41,613 nucleotides of DNA from a virus. The position numbers and the translations under genes were made by a program. Within the stretch, counting starts at the first letter, position 1; each line of letters begins with the position of its first letter. Positions 8,105 through 16,774 of the stretch are shown here, piece after piece. The DNA is taken from positions 1-41,613 of IMG/VR virus record IMGVR_UViG_3300046721_000195. One strand, given 5' to 3'. Below the pieces are notes generated by a model. It saw only the letters and a list, made by a program, of their open reading frames with translations. It was not told the DNA's origin and ran no database searches.

Positions 8105-9742
8105 ATGTCCTGGTTCACCGGATCACCGCCACAGCCACCCAACCCGATTGCAACGGGTGCGGCGCAGACGGGCACCAATATTGGCACCGCGATTGCCAAC
8201 GCCAATTTGAACAATACAAACCAGGTCACGCCGCAGGGAAGCCTGACTTACGATCAGACCGGGACGTACAACTACACCGATCCGACCACCGGGCAGAGCT
8301 ATCCGATCCCGCGCTTCACCGCGACGCAGAACCTATCGCCGGCGCAGCAGAACCTCAGCAATCTTGGTGTTTCGGCGCAGACCAACCTTGCCAATCTCGC
8401 AAGCAACCAGAGCGGTCTGCTGACCAATCTGCTCGGCACACCGTTCAATCCGTCCACGGGCACTGCCGCGACGCCTGGTACGCCTGGCACGCCCGCCACT
8501 CAGAGTCCTTACTTTAACGCGCAGGCCTATCTGGCGGCCTATCCGGATGTGGCGCAAGCGGCTGCGGCGTCCGGATCAGACCCTAATACTTTTGCCCTTC
8601 AACACTATCAGCAGTTTGGCCAAGCTGAGGGACGCACCGCCGGATTCCCGATGATTCCAGGCACGCAAGCCACGCCTGGCACGCCTGCTACCGGGGCGGC
8701 GCCAAATGCCGGCAATGCAGATTTCAACATCGGCGATCCACTGAGTGCCTACAATCCAGGTGGCCTGCAGCAGACGACGTTCGGCGATGCCGGTGCGATC
8801 ACGACGGACTATGGCGTCGGTGATGCGGCTACCCAGCGCGACCGGGTCGAGCAGGCGCTGTACCAGCGCATGGACCCGCAGTTGCAGCGCGACCGCGCCA
8901 ACTTGGACGCACAGCTCGCCGACAAGGGCATGATGCCGGGTTCTCCCGGCTACCAGGCCGCGATGGATCAGTTCGGTCGGCAACTGACCGACACGCGATT
9001 GGGTATTACTGCGCAGGGCGGGCAGGAGCAAAAGCTGCAGGCCGACATGGCCGCGCAACGTGCCGGCTTCCAGAATGCCGCACAACAGCAGGCGTTCACC
9101 GAGGCACAGAGCCGCGGTCAGTTCGCCAATACGGCGCAGCAGGCGCAGTACACGCAGAACGCACTCGGCGCCCAGTTCTATAATTCGGCACAGGCGCAGA
9201 AGCTGGCGAACCAGCAGGCCCAGTTCAATGCGGCCAATCAAGCCCGGCAGCAGTACCTTAGTGAGGCATACACGCAGCGTCAGGAACCGATCAACGAGAT
9301 TACCTCGCTGATGTCGGGTTCGCAGGTGTCGAAACCGTCGTTCGTCAACACGCCGACAAACCAGATTCCAACGACCGACATTGCTGGACTGATCAACACC
9401 AACTTCAATCAGAATCTGCAGAACTATCAGCAGCAGAGTCAGAACTTCAACCAGATCGTCGGCGGTGTGTTCGGCGCGCTTGGCGGATACTTGCGTTCTG
9501 ATCGGCGCGCGAAGGAAAACATCCACCGCATGGGCACGGTGTTTGCGGCGAGTGTCGATGACGACGATCCAAAGAAGTTGCCGATCTATGCCTATAGCTA
9601 CAAGGACGATCCGGCGTCGACGCAGCATATCGGCCCGATGGCGCAGGACGTCGAGAAGATCGATCCTGGCGCGGTGGCAACGCGCAAGGGCGTGAAGTAC
9701 ATCGACCGCAGTCGTGTGATGGGTTCAATATTGAGGGCGTGA
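8105..9742 (+). CDS. Virion protein with C-terminal S74 intramolecular chaperone
   Basis: A 545-residue protein whose last ~80 residues match the Peptidase_S74 intramolecular chaperone that trims itself off trimeric tail proteins. The key S-D-x-R-x-K motif is at residues 465-470 (Ser465, Lys470), followed by PIYAYSYK and HIGPMAQDVEK. Cleavage before Ser465 is expected from the family. The middle (~230-400) is a long Gln/Ala-rich helical rod likely to trimerise. Residues ~134-178 hold a YLAAYPDVAQ...FGQAEGR module, bracketed by Thr-Pro-Gly linkers and common in bacterial secreted repeat proteins. It is probably a tail-associated fibre-like or internal needle protein. Confidence 0.75.
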   Translation: MSWFTGSPPQPPNPIATGAAQTGTNIGTAIANANLNNTNQVTPQGSLTYDQTGTYNYTDPTTGQSYPIPRFTATQNLSPAQQNLSNLGVSAQTNLANLASNQSGLLTNLLGTPFNPSTGTAATPGTPGTPATQSPYFNAQAYLAAYPDVAQAAAASGSDPNTFALQHYQQFGQAEGRTAGFPMIPGTQATPGTPATGAAPNAGNADFNIGDPLSAYNPGGLQQTTFGDAGAITTDYGVGDAATQRDRVEQALYQRMDPQLQRDRANLDAQLADKGMMPGSPGYQAAMDQFGRQLTDTRLGITAQGGQEQKLQADMAAQRAGFQNAAQQQAFTEAQSRGQFANTAQQAQYTQNALGAQFYNSAQAQKLANQQAQFNAANQARQQYLSEAYTQRQEPINEITSLMSGSQVSKPSFVNTPTNQIPTTDIAGLINTNFNQNLQNYQQQSQNFNQIVGGVFGALGGYLRSDRRAKENIHRMGTVFAASVDDDDPKKLPIYAYSYKDDPASTQHIGPMAQDVEKIDPGAVATRKGVKYIDRSRVMGSILRA

Positions 9743-9743
9743 T

Positions 9744-11888
9744 ATGGCAGATCCAACCAACCCTCTCGACTATCTCAACCCGTCGAGTCCTTCCTTCTTC
9801 TTCGCTGGAGGTTCCGGTGGCGTTGCTCCAAGTTACGCAGACCTTCAGCGTCGACGCCAGATCGCGGTGGCGAATGCAATGCGTGGGCGACCGTATCCAA
9901 AGAATATTGGAGAAGGCATAACGGCGATTGGCGAAGGTCTTGGCGAGGCTCGGGCGATGAGTCAACTCGCCGAGGCGGAGAAAGCACTCGCAGCGAAGGA
10001 TACATTGAGTCCACCACCGGTGACCGGGACTTCTCCGCCTGCTGTACGTTCGGATGCCGGCGATGCCACCGTTCCGACTAACCCGGTGGCTTATGCGCCA
10101 ACTGCAGACAATCCTGGCCGTGCTGCAATCACGCAAGCAATAGTTCGTTCCACGGCTCCGGGGGTGCCGCAACAAAACCCTACGGATACGGAGGGGCCAA
10201 CCCCTCCGGTTATTTCCCCGGTGCCAGACCCTGGTTCTTCAGCACCGGCGGATAGCATTCTGGCGGCGCGTCAGCAGGCGATTGGCGGCATTGAAAGCGG
10301 CGGCCGGAATGACCCGTACGCGACAGTCGGCGTTCCGACGAAGTACGGTCCTGCGCTCGGGCGCTACGGCATCGTGCAGGCGAATGTCGGGCCGTGGTCG
10401 AAGGCAGCGCTCGGGCAGGAACTGACGCCGCAGCAGTTTCTCAGCAGTCCACAGGCGCAGGATGCCATCTTCAACCACCGCATGGGCTTGTACGCCGACA
10501 AGTATGGCGAGGAGAATGCTGCCCGCGCATGGTTCGGCGGTCCCGGCAACATCCAGAACACCGGAGCGACCGATGCGTTCGGACGGCTGAATGTCGGCAC
10601 CTACGGCCAGGACTACATGCGCCGTATGCAGGGCGCGCAGCGCGGGGCGCCTACATCAGCGTTGACATCACCGGACACGATGTCGGACGCACCACCGCTC
10701 GGTGTGCCAAGCTCCATGATGGCATTTGCTGCAGGAGCACCGGCCGAGGCCGCAGGCAATCCGCCGATCCCAACCGACATCCAGCCGGCGCCAGTCATGG
10801 TCGCAGATGCTGGAGCAACTTCTCGCCCGGCAGGAGTACCACCCGTGCCCGCTGGAGCAAGGCCACCTGTTCCGCCGGCGGCCGGTGCTGTGCCGTCCAC
10901 CACAATGCCGACTTCGACGGTGAACCCATTTCCAGATCCCGGGCCGGAACCAAAGCCGCCGCCACCGACGCCGCAGATGGATTACTATCGCAAGGCGAGC
11001 GAGGAGACATGGCGCAGTCCCGAGACACGCGCCGAGGCGACGCGGTTGTATGAGGATCAGCAGCGCATCCAGCGTGAGGATTTCACGCGACAATGGAATC
11101 TCTGGAAAGAAAACAGGCAGGCAAGGCAACAATACGAGCTGAACCAACCTGCAATCGAGGCTGCGCGAGCGCAGCAGGCTCTCACGTTGAAACAGGCGCA
11201 GGAAGCTGAGACGGTCAAGGCAGCTTATGGAAATCTTCCACCGCCAGTGGCCGCACATCTTGATGCAAGCACTCAATTGGCCAAAACAGCAGCCGGGTCA
11301 CTTGAGGCATTTTCCAATGCCAAGGTCGCGATGGATGCAGGAACCATTTTCGGATTCGGCGCCGACGCAAAGTTGAACGCTTACCGTTTGGCGGCATTGG
11401 CAGGCAACAAGGATGCCGCGCGGATCGTTGCTGCTACCGAGACATTCAAACAGAATCTGGGTCCGATCATCCAGTCGACCATCAAGGGCTATGCCGGTTC
11501 TCAAATTTCCAACCGGGACCTGGATTTTGCCAGGCAGATGGCTGGACAGGACATCACTCTCAACAAGGAGAGTGCTCAGCGGTTGCTTGCAATCGGTGAG
11601 CAGGCTGCTCGTCAAACAATCAAGGAACACGGAGAGAAGGTCGATGCGGCATTGGCGGGCCAGCCAGAGCCGGCGCGGCCATTGTTGCGTTCGATGTATT
11701 ATGTTCGTGAGCCGCTGCCGAGCGTGCCGGTCGGGGGTGGCGGACCACCATCTGCGGCGCCTGGCTCTGCTCCAGCCTCCGCAGCAGGTTCGGCAACCGC
11801 CGCACCGGCCGTTACTGATGGAACGACTGCTACAGGACCGGGTGGTCAAAAACTCATTCGGCGCGGCGGACGTTGGGAGCCAATGTGA
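9744..11888 (+). CDS. Internal virion protein with lytic transglycosylase domain
   Basis: This 714-residue protein carries an SLT-type peptidoglycan lytic transglycosylase segment at about residues 175-300. Catalytic Glu184 lies in IGGIESGGR, followed by GRYGIVQANVGPW and the AWFGG signature. It would cut the cell wall as the tail penetrates during DNA ejection. N- and C-terminal parts are Ala/Pro-rich and probably disordered or helical (coiled region ~430-500). The start follows the previous stop by one base, and the end overlaps the next ATG (TGATG). Its neighbours at 8105 and 11888 are likely partners in the ejection machine. Confidence 0.82.
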   Translation: MADPTNPLDYLNPSSPSFFFAGGSGGVAPSYADLQRRRQIAVANAMRGRPYPKNIGEGITAIGEGLGEARAMSQLAEAEKALAAKDTLSPPPVTGTSPPAVRSDAGDATVPTNPVAYAPTADNPGRAAITQAIVRSTAPGVPQQNPTDTEGPTPPVISPVPDPGSSAPADSILAARQQAIGGIESGGRNDPYATVGVPTKYGPALGRYGIVQANVGPWSKAALGQELTPQQFLSSPQAQDAIFNHRMGLYADKYGEENAARAWFGGPGNIQNTGATDAFGRLNVGTYGQDYMRRMQGAQRGAPTSALTSPDTMSDAPPLGVPSSMMAFAAGAPAEAAGNPPIPTDIQPAPVMVADAGATSRPAGVPPVPAGARPPVPPAAGAVPSTTMPTSTVNPFPDPGPEPKPPPPTPQMDYYRKASEETWRSPETRAEATRLYEDQQRIQREDFTRQWNLWKENRQARQQYELNQPAIEAARAQQALTLKQAQEAETVKAAYGNLPPPVAAHLDASTQLAKTAAGSLEAFSNAKVAMDAGTIFGFGADAKLNAYRLAALAGNKDAARIVAATETFKQNLGPIIQSTIKGYAGSQISNRDLDFARQMAGQDITLNKESAQRLLAIGEQAARQTIKEHGEKVDAALAGQPEPARPLLRSMYYVREPLPSVPVGGGGPPSAAPGSAPASAAGSATAAPAVTDGTTATGPGGQKLIRRGGRWEPM

Positions 11889-13468
11889 TGGCAGACGATC
11901 TCCCTCCCGGATTCACGGTTGACCCGCCTCCGTCGCCAACGGATTTGCCACCGGGCTTTGCTATCGATCAACCAGATCCCGGTATTCCCACCGGGACGCA
12001 AACCGGCAGCATCGTGCGCGGCATTCCGATTATCGGCCCCTTGCTCGACAAGGGCGTAGCCGCAGTCGCTGCCGCGCCCGCAGCCGTGATCCCCGGCATG
12101 TCCTACAAGGACATGTACAACAAGATGATCACCGGCCAGGACCGCTACGAGGCGGCAAATCCTGTCTCCGCGGGCATTGGTGGACTCGCCGGCAGCGTGA
12201 TCAGCACCGTTCCGGTTGCTCGTGCATTTCCTGCGCTGTTCGGCGGCAGTGGTTTTTGGGGACAGACAGCGGCGGGCGGAGCTATCGGTGGCACCGATGC
12301 TGCCATACGCAGCGGCTTTGATCCCGGAGCAACCGCAGTGGGTGCGGGTATTGGCGCAGCTGGGCCGACGATGGGACAGATCTTGGCACCGGTTGGCCAA
12401 CTTGCTGGAGCTGGTGTGCGCTGGGCCACAGACAAAATACCTGGTGTGAATACGATTGCACCGCGCGTGTTGCCGCCTTCGACTCCTGAAATACTCGCGG
12501 CTGCAGAGACCAAGTATAACAATCTCGGGAGCATGGCAAACTACGATCCAGCAGTAATCAAGGATTTGGGCACTCTAACCAAGTGGGATATCAAGACCGG
12601 GTCTATAGGCACGCCCAAGAGCGCGCCTGCCACCCACAAAATCATTAATGATATGGGCAATATGCCACCCAATCCTGCATCCTTGCACAATACGAGAAAG
12701 CAACTGGGAAGCGTCATAGAAAAAGATCCCGGAAGTGCTGAAGGGCAAAGCGCTATTTTGGCAAAGGAAAGAATTGACAACTTTCTCGAGAATCCACCGC
12801 CTAATGCCGTAGCGACTGCTCCAGGCGTGCAGCCATCCGACGTATATCGCACGTTGCAGGAAGCCAATGCCGATTGGAGAACTGGTCTGAATAGTAATAA
12901 TTGGCGCAATCGAATCACGGCGGCAATCGAGGAATCGAAAACAGCCAATCAGATTCCATTCATGGCTGAAGGACAGGCGCTACGAAAAAACGCAGCCAAT
13001 TTTGTCAAGAATCAAAATGCCATGAAATTCATGCGTCCGGAGGACAGGGCCGCGCTCGGAGAAGTAGCTCCGGTCGGATCGCTCGGCGAACTCGGGCTGC
13101 GGATCGGCGGTGGCCTGTCAGGAACATCACGGATAAATTTCCACACACTTTTGCCGTTCGGAGGTGCATACGCGCTGACCGATCCGTTGACCGCAACCGC
13201 GATCATGGCTGGTGGAACTGCCGCTACGGCTGGATCGAGTGCTCTGACCCGTCTGGCTGCTGAACGTGCTGATAATGTCATCAGGTCGGCATCGCCCTAT
13301 GCACAACAGCAGATGGCCCAGCAAGTGGCAGCGCGAACTCCAATCCCTGGCGCGCCATCGATAGCGCCGAGGTCGACGCTTGCTCCAAGCGCGCAGCGCG
13401 ACGAGATTGCCCGCATCCTCGCGCTCCAGCTCCAGCGGCAAGCAACGGAGTCAGGCAATGCCCCGTGA
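11888..13468 (+). CDS. Large internal/ejection protein candidate
   Basis: A 526-residue protein starting with a tandem LPPGFxxDxP peptide (residues ~4-11 and ~20-27), seen in many phage ejection-type proteins. A Gly/Ala-rich, partly hydrophobic segment (~50-170) could insert into or cross membranes, and a more helical soluble region follows (~190-420). A TTG at 11873 is in frame, but the ATG at 11888 overlapping the upstream TGA is preferred. It overlaps the fibre gene by 11 bases. The assignment as a DNA-ejection protein is by composition and order. Confidence 0.65.
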   Translation: MADDLPPGFTVDPPPSPTDLPPGFAIDQPDPGIPTGTQTGSIVRGIPIIGPLLDKGVAAVAAAPAAVIPGMSYKDMYNKMITGQDRYEAANPVSAGIGGLAGSVISTVPVARAFPALFGGSGFWGQTAAGGAIGGTDAAIRSGFDPGATAVGAGIGAAGPTMGQILAPVGQLAGAGVRWATDKIPGVNTIAPRVLPPSTPEILAAAETKYNNLGSMANYDPAVIKDLGTLTKWDIKTGSIGTPKSAPATHKIINDMGNMPPNPASLHNTRKQLGSVIEKDPGSAEGQSAILAKERIDNFLENPPPNAVATAPGVQPSDVYRTLQEANADWRTGLNSNNWRNRITAAIEESKTANQIPFMAEGQALRKNAANFVKNQNAMKFMRPEDRAALGEVAPVGSLGELGLRIGGGLSGTSRINFHTLLPFGGAYALTDPLTATAIMAGGTAATAGSSALTRLAAERADNVIRSASPYAQQQMAQQVAARTPIPGAPSIAPRSTLAPSAQRDEIARILALQLQRQATESGNAP

Positions 13469-14945
13469 CGGTTCAGGCATCTATACGCAACCCCTTCCCG
13501 ATGTGGTTCCGGCCACGACGATTGCGAGCACCGTGTACAACGGGTTCGTCAACGACGTCGAGACCGACCTCAACCAGCCGCGGCCGATCATCGCCGGCGG
13601 CACTGGCGCAACCAACGCAACGACCGCGCTGTACAATGTCGGCGGTGAGAAGGCGACGCAGGTCGTCACCAACTGGGACAGCCAGGTCTGGGTGCCTGGA
13701 TCGTTCTACGCAGCGGCAAGCGCAACCGGTTCTTCCCCGACTGCAGGACGTGCATTCGCCGGCACTGTTTACATTGGCGAGACACTTGCCAATCCGCCGA
13801 CGAACCAGAACGTTGTTCTCGAGGCGCGTGACCTAGACTATCCCACGCAGCCCGGGCCGCTCTATGCGCGCCAGAAAAAGGCTGGGGTATGGTCGGCCTG
13901 GACCAGCGGCGGTGGCAGCGCCGCGCCGTTCGATGCGCTCGCCTACAACGGGATTCAAATCAATGGATCGGCCGAGGTCAGTCAGGAAAGTGGCGCAAAC
14001 CTGATATCGGCCATCAACAATCAACATATCGTTGACGGCTTCAAGGTGTACGCAGCGGGGCCAGTCGTTGCGGCGCAACAGGTTGCTGACGGACCGCCGG
14101 GGTTCACCTCTTCGATCAAGATCACGGTAACAACCTCAAAGTCCTCGTTGGCGGCCACAGATTACGCACTCATACATACCAACATCGAAGGCTATCGCTC
14201 ATCTCGGCTTGCCTTTAGCACGGCAAATGCGCAACCGTTGACGATTGCATTCTGGACAAAAATACATCGAGCCGGTTTGTATTCCGGTGCAGTGAGAAAT
14301 AATGCGGACAACAGGTCATATCCGTTTACGTTCACGCAGAACGTCGCCGATACATGGGAATATAAGATAGTGACCCTTACCGGTGATACGACCGGAACGT
14401 GGGTGACGAACAATGGTATCGGCTTGAAGATGCAGTTCGCAATGGCAATGGGCACGACCTATCAAGGAACGGATGGTGTCTGGGCCGCCGCGCTCTATCA
14501 AGGCGCAACCGGAACCACGAACGGCGTTGCTGCAACCAGCGACACTTTCCAGATCACCGGCGTCGTCGTCCTCCCCGGCATCCAAGCCCCCACCGCCGCG
14601 CAGTCGCCGTTCATCATGCGGCCGTATGGCCAGGAACTGGAGATATGCCGCCGCTATTGGCAGAACGAAGCGTCATTGCCGCGTGTACAAGTTAATTCGC
14701 CAACTGCGGCAAACAACGTGACCGCAATATATATTCCGCTTAAGCCAGTTATGCGGGCATCGCCAGTCATAACGACAATCGACCCGCCCGGTGCAAGAGG
14801 AAAAGTTGGAATGTTTACCGCAAACGGGATAACACCTCTCAGCATCATCATTAATCCGAATGGATTTTATGTTACCGGGCAAGACCCCGGGACCACCGCC
14901 GTATCTCATATCGAGTTTGCCTATGAAGCTGATGCGAGGCTGTGA
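13458..14945 (+). CDS. Tail fibre / receptor-binding protein
   Basis: A 495-residue fibre. The N-terminus (DGSGIYTQPLPDV then TTIASTVYNGFVNDVETDLN and PIIAGGTGATNA) is the attachment module seen on many alphaproteobacterial phage fibres. The middle and C-terminal parts are beta-rich, with a jelly-roll-like lectin region (~250-420) and the segment QELEICRRYWQ typical of such fibres. The ATG at 13458 preceded by GGAG is chosen over upstream in-frame codons inside the previous gene. Downstream is a small coupled gene that could be its chaperone. Confidence 0.8.
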   Translation: MPRDGSGIYTQPLPDVVPATTIASTVYNGFVNDVETDLNQPRPIIAGGTGATNATTALYNVGGEKATQVVTNWDSQVWVPGSFYAAASATGSSPTAGRAFAGTVYIGETLANPPTNQNVVLEARDLDYPTQPGPLYARQKKAGVWSAWTSGGGSAAPFDALAYNGIQINGSAEVSQESGANLISAINNQHIVDGFKVYAAGPVVAAQQVADGPPGFTSSIKITVTTSKSSLAATDYALIHTNIEGYRSSRLAFSTANAQPLTIAFWTKIHRAGLYSGAVRNNADNRSYPFTFTQNVADTWEYKIVTLTGDTTGTWVTNNGIGLKMQFAMAMGTTYQGTDGVWAAALYQGATGTTNGVAATSDTFQITGVVVLPGIQAPTAAQSPFIMRPYGQELEICRRYWQNEASLPRVQVNSPTAANNVTAIYIPLKPVMRASPVITTIDPPGARGKVGMFTANGITPLSIIINPNGFYVTGQDPGTTAVSHIEFAYEADARL

Positions 14946-15211
14946 TGGCAGACTATCAACTCACCGAAACCGACAGCATCATCCGCACCGAGGACGGCGC
15001 TTGGATACCAGCCGACCCGGCCAACATGGCTTGGGTCGAGTATCAGGCATGGCTTGCCAAGGGTGGCGTGCCAGACCCGTACGTGCCGCCGCCGCCACCA
15101 CCGGCGGAGAAGCCTGCACCGCAGGATGCCGTGCTGTTCAATCATGAGAACCGGCTGCGCGCTATCGAGGGCCAGCCGCCACTGACATTGGCGGAATTTC
15201 ACGGAGACTAG
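14945..15211 (+). CDS. Small fibre-associated protein
   Basis: An 88-residue protein with an N-terminal half of the type found in fibre-assembly or fibre-tip proteins (SIIRTEDGAWIPADPANMAWVEYQAWLAKGG). A proline run (PPPPPPAEKP) and a short helical C-terminus follow. ATG 14945 overlaps the fibre stop (TGATG); GTG 14942 is an alternative. Tight coupling to the fibre gene suggests a chaperone or accessory role, which is inference. Confidence 0.65.
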   Translation: MADYQLTETDSIIRTEDGAWIPADPANMAWVEYQAWLAKGGVPDPYVPPPPPPAEKPAPQDAVLFNHENRLRAIEGQPPLTLAEFHGD

Positions 15212-15391
15212 ATGAACGTCCCGACCGACATCGCGAAGCAGGTGGTCGAGAGCCTCAAGGGCACGCCATTCGTGTTGTCGCTGTTGGTCGTGAACATCAT
15301 CGTGCTGATCGGCTTTGCACTGGTGCTGCATGAGGTGTCGCAAGCGATGGAGCGCCGCGAGGCATTGATCCTGAAGTGCATCGACAAGTAA
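15212..15391 (+). CDS. Single-span membrane protein, holin-like
   Basis: A 59-residue protein with an amphipathic N-terminus, one hydrophobic span (about residues 19-40, VLSLLVVNIIVLIGFALVL) and a charged C-terminus containing one Cys. Size, topology and location after the fibre genes fit a small holin or pinholin (type II or III), but no signature proves it. ACGGAGACTAG precedes the ATG. The next ATG immediately follows its stop. Confidence 0.6.
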   Translation: MNVPTDIAKQVVESLKGTPFVLSLLVVNIIVLIGFALVLHEVSQAMERREALILKCIDK

Positions 15392-15481
15392 ATGTTCAGA
15401 CTGATGACAACGCGCCAAGCCGTTGTCGCATTGATGACCTTGGCGCTGGTATGCGCGATCCTCGCTTTTTTGATCCACTGA
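15392..15481 (+). CDS. 29-residue membrane peptide
   Basis: Starting directly after the preceding stop (TAA then ATG), this frame encodes MFRLMTTRQAVVALMTLALV and a hydrophobic end. It has a basic N-terminus and one span, so it looks like a mini membrane protein or signal-anchor peptide within the lysis cluster. Coupling to its neighbour and the hydrophobic design support it. Function is unknown; an antiholin or holin partner is one possibility. Confidence 0.45.
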   Translation: MFRLMTTRQAVVALMTLALVCAILAFLIH

Positions 15482-15491
15482 GGAGGCAACC

Positions 15492-15707
15492 ATGATAGCA
15501 CTTGCCATTCAGATCCTGTGGCTGCTTATCGGCGTTCTTGTGCTGTTGGGAGTGTTGTGGCTTGTCTTCTACGCCCTTGCCAACTTCGGCATGAACGTGC
15601 CCGAAAACATCAAGAAGGGCATCTACATCATCGTGCTGATCCTGATCGTCATTGCGGGGCTGACTCTGTTGGCAGGAGGCAGTCTTCACGCGCCCTCCCT
15701 TCGATAG
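15492..15707 (+). CDS. Two-span membrane protein, lysis-cassette candidate
   Basis: A 71-residue protein with two strong hydrophobic segments (residues ~4-28 and ~43-66) joined by the loop NFGMNVPENIKKG. GAGGAGGCAACC gives a strong ribosome-binding site. It is the last gene of the virion arm and a second holin candidate next to 15212-15391. No endolysin gene is obvious in this cassette. The transglycosylase in 9744-11888 is the only wall-cutting enzyme I can see. Confidence 0.6.
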   Translation: MIALAIQILWLLIGVLVLLGVLWLVFYALANFGMNVPENIKKGIYIIVLILIVIAGLTLLAGGSLHAPSLR

Positions 15708-15825
15708 CCGCCGCGAGAGCCCAGTCGATCCCCTTCCGCCTTATCCACCAGCGCCGCCGTCAATCTGTGTGGGTTGCTGAGGAATGTGGTACCGTTTGTA
15801 CGCGCTCACCCAGAGGATATTCCCC

Positions 15826-16530
15826 ATGAGAAGACTGGCTCTCGCCGTCGCGGTCGCGGCGGCTTTCGCATTGCCGGCCAAGGCCGACGTGCTGCTCCAG
15901 TTCGGCACCCTGGCCAACCCGGTGCCGCAGTCGGTCAGTGACCCCTGCATCATCTGCGCAACCCAGCAGGCTCATAACCCGGACGGTTTCGGCTTCAACA
16001 ACTTCGTCAACACCGGCCAAACCGCAGGCGGGACTTTCTTCTCGACCGCTCTTGTCGGCGGGTCACTGGCCAGCGGCGACGAGGCTGACGCGCTCGCCTA
16101 CACCGCCGGCCAGATCATCACGGCACTCGCCAACAGGGCATCGTTCGGCGTCGCCATCGATGTGAACAGTGCGGAAGGTGCGCCGGCCATGACCCTGGAT
16201 TCATTCCGGCTCTTCCGGGTCGATGCGAACAACAACAATATCCAGACGCTGGCGCACTATGACGGGCCGACGCTGATGCCGGATATCCGGCAGGGCAACG
16301 GGTTCGGCGACTATATTCTGAGCGGGTTCGACCTGTCCGGTCTGCAGGCCGGAGATCGGCTCATCTTCAGGGCGCAGTTCTCGGGCGGAACGGATGGCGG
16401 CGAGAGCTTCTATCTCGTGCCGTTGGCGGTACCGGGTCCAATCGTCGGTGCAGGCATTCCTGGCCTTATCGCCGGATGTCTGGCATTAGTGGGACTCGGC
16501 CGCTTGCGACGCAAGCGTGCCGCGATTTGA
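15826..16530 (+). CDS. Secreted surface protein with VPGP/PEP-CTERM-like sorting tail
   Basis: A 234-residue exported protein. The signal peptide is clear (MRRLALAVAVAAAFALPAKA, cleavage after AKA). The mature part is beta-rich with a Cys pair (DPCIICATQQ). The C-terminus has a VPGPIVGAGIPGL motif, a hydrophobic span and an RRKR end, matching the tripartite plan of exosortase-type or VPxxP-CTERM signals in alphaproteobacteria. AGAGGA upstream of 15826 decides the start; an earlier ATG at 15784 would spoil the signal peptide. A strong terminator follows. It is not a virion gene by design and is a candidate lysogenic-conversion (moron) gene altering the host surface. Confidence 0.78.
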   Translation: MRRLALAVAVAAAFALPAKADVLLQFGTLANPVPQSVSDPCIICATQQAHNPDGFGFNNFVNTGQTAGGTFFSTALVGGSLASGDEADALAYTAGQIITALANRASFGVAIDVNSAEGAPAMTLDSFRLFRVDANNNNIQTLAHYDGPTLMPDIRQGNGFGDYILSGFDLSGLQAGDRLIFRAQFSGGTDGGESFYLVPLAVPGPIVGAGIPGLIAGCLALVGLGRLRRKRAAI

Positions 16531-16551
16531 TTCCCCCCATCGACCCAACTG

Positions 16552-16582
16552 AAAAGCCCCGGCTCGCACCGGGGCTTCTTTT
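16552..16582 (+). terminator. Rho-independent terminator
   Basis: A 9-bp perfect GC-rich stem (AAGCCCCGG 16554-16562 with CCGGGGCTT 16569-16577) and 6-base loop are followed by CTTTTC. It ends transcription of the secreted-protein gene and of the virion arm reading rightward. Confidence 0.9.
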
Positions 16583-16612
16583 CGTTGTTACGCGGCAGTA
16601 TGATCCGGAGAC

Positions 16613-16762
16613 ATGCGTGGGTACTGCAAGTATGAGGACGGCCTCTGGCGCTTCGGCCGCTGGACCTTCGGTCTATTCGATGACGGGTGGATGATCGCCC
16701 GCGACATGATCATCAAACGCGAAGGCCGGTGGCCGACGTATCGGACGTTCTGGTGGAGGTGA
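16613..16762 (+). CDS. 49-residue Trp/Arg-rich small protein
   Basis: A short frame with GGAG six bases before the ATG. The product has seven Trp and an Arg-rich pattern (DGLWRFGRWTFGLFDDGW, ending TYRTFWWR). It lies between a strong terminator and the convergent secreted-protein gene, so it needs its own promoter, which I did not find. The even, non-random composition and good start support a real gene; function is unknown. Confidence 0.5.
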   Translation: MRGYCKYEDGLWRFGRWTFGLFDDGWMIARDMIIKREGRWPTYRTFWWR

Positions 16763-16774
16763 TGCGTCCCTCTT

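Noticed and set aside
8576-9628. A 350-residue minus-strand frame opposite the S74 protein gene
   Set aside because: Leu/Arg-rich shadow of a repetitive gene, with no ribosome-binding site or recognisable fold.
15518-15829. A 103-residue plus-strand frame between the two-span membrane protein and the secreted protein
   Set aside because: It starts inside the membrane gene without a ribosome-binding site and has shadow-like composition. A second frame (ending near 15780, Pro-rich like an outer spanin) follows AGGAGG at 15675-15680 but has no ATG, GTG or TTG start, so it was not called.
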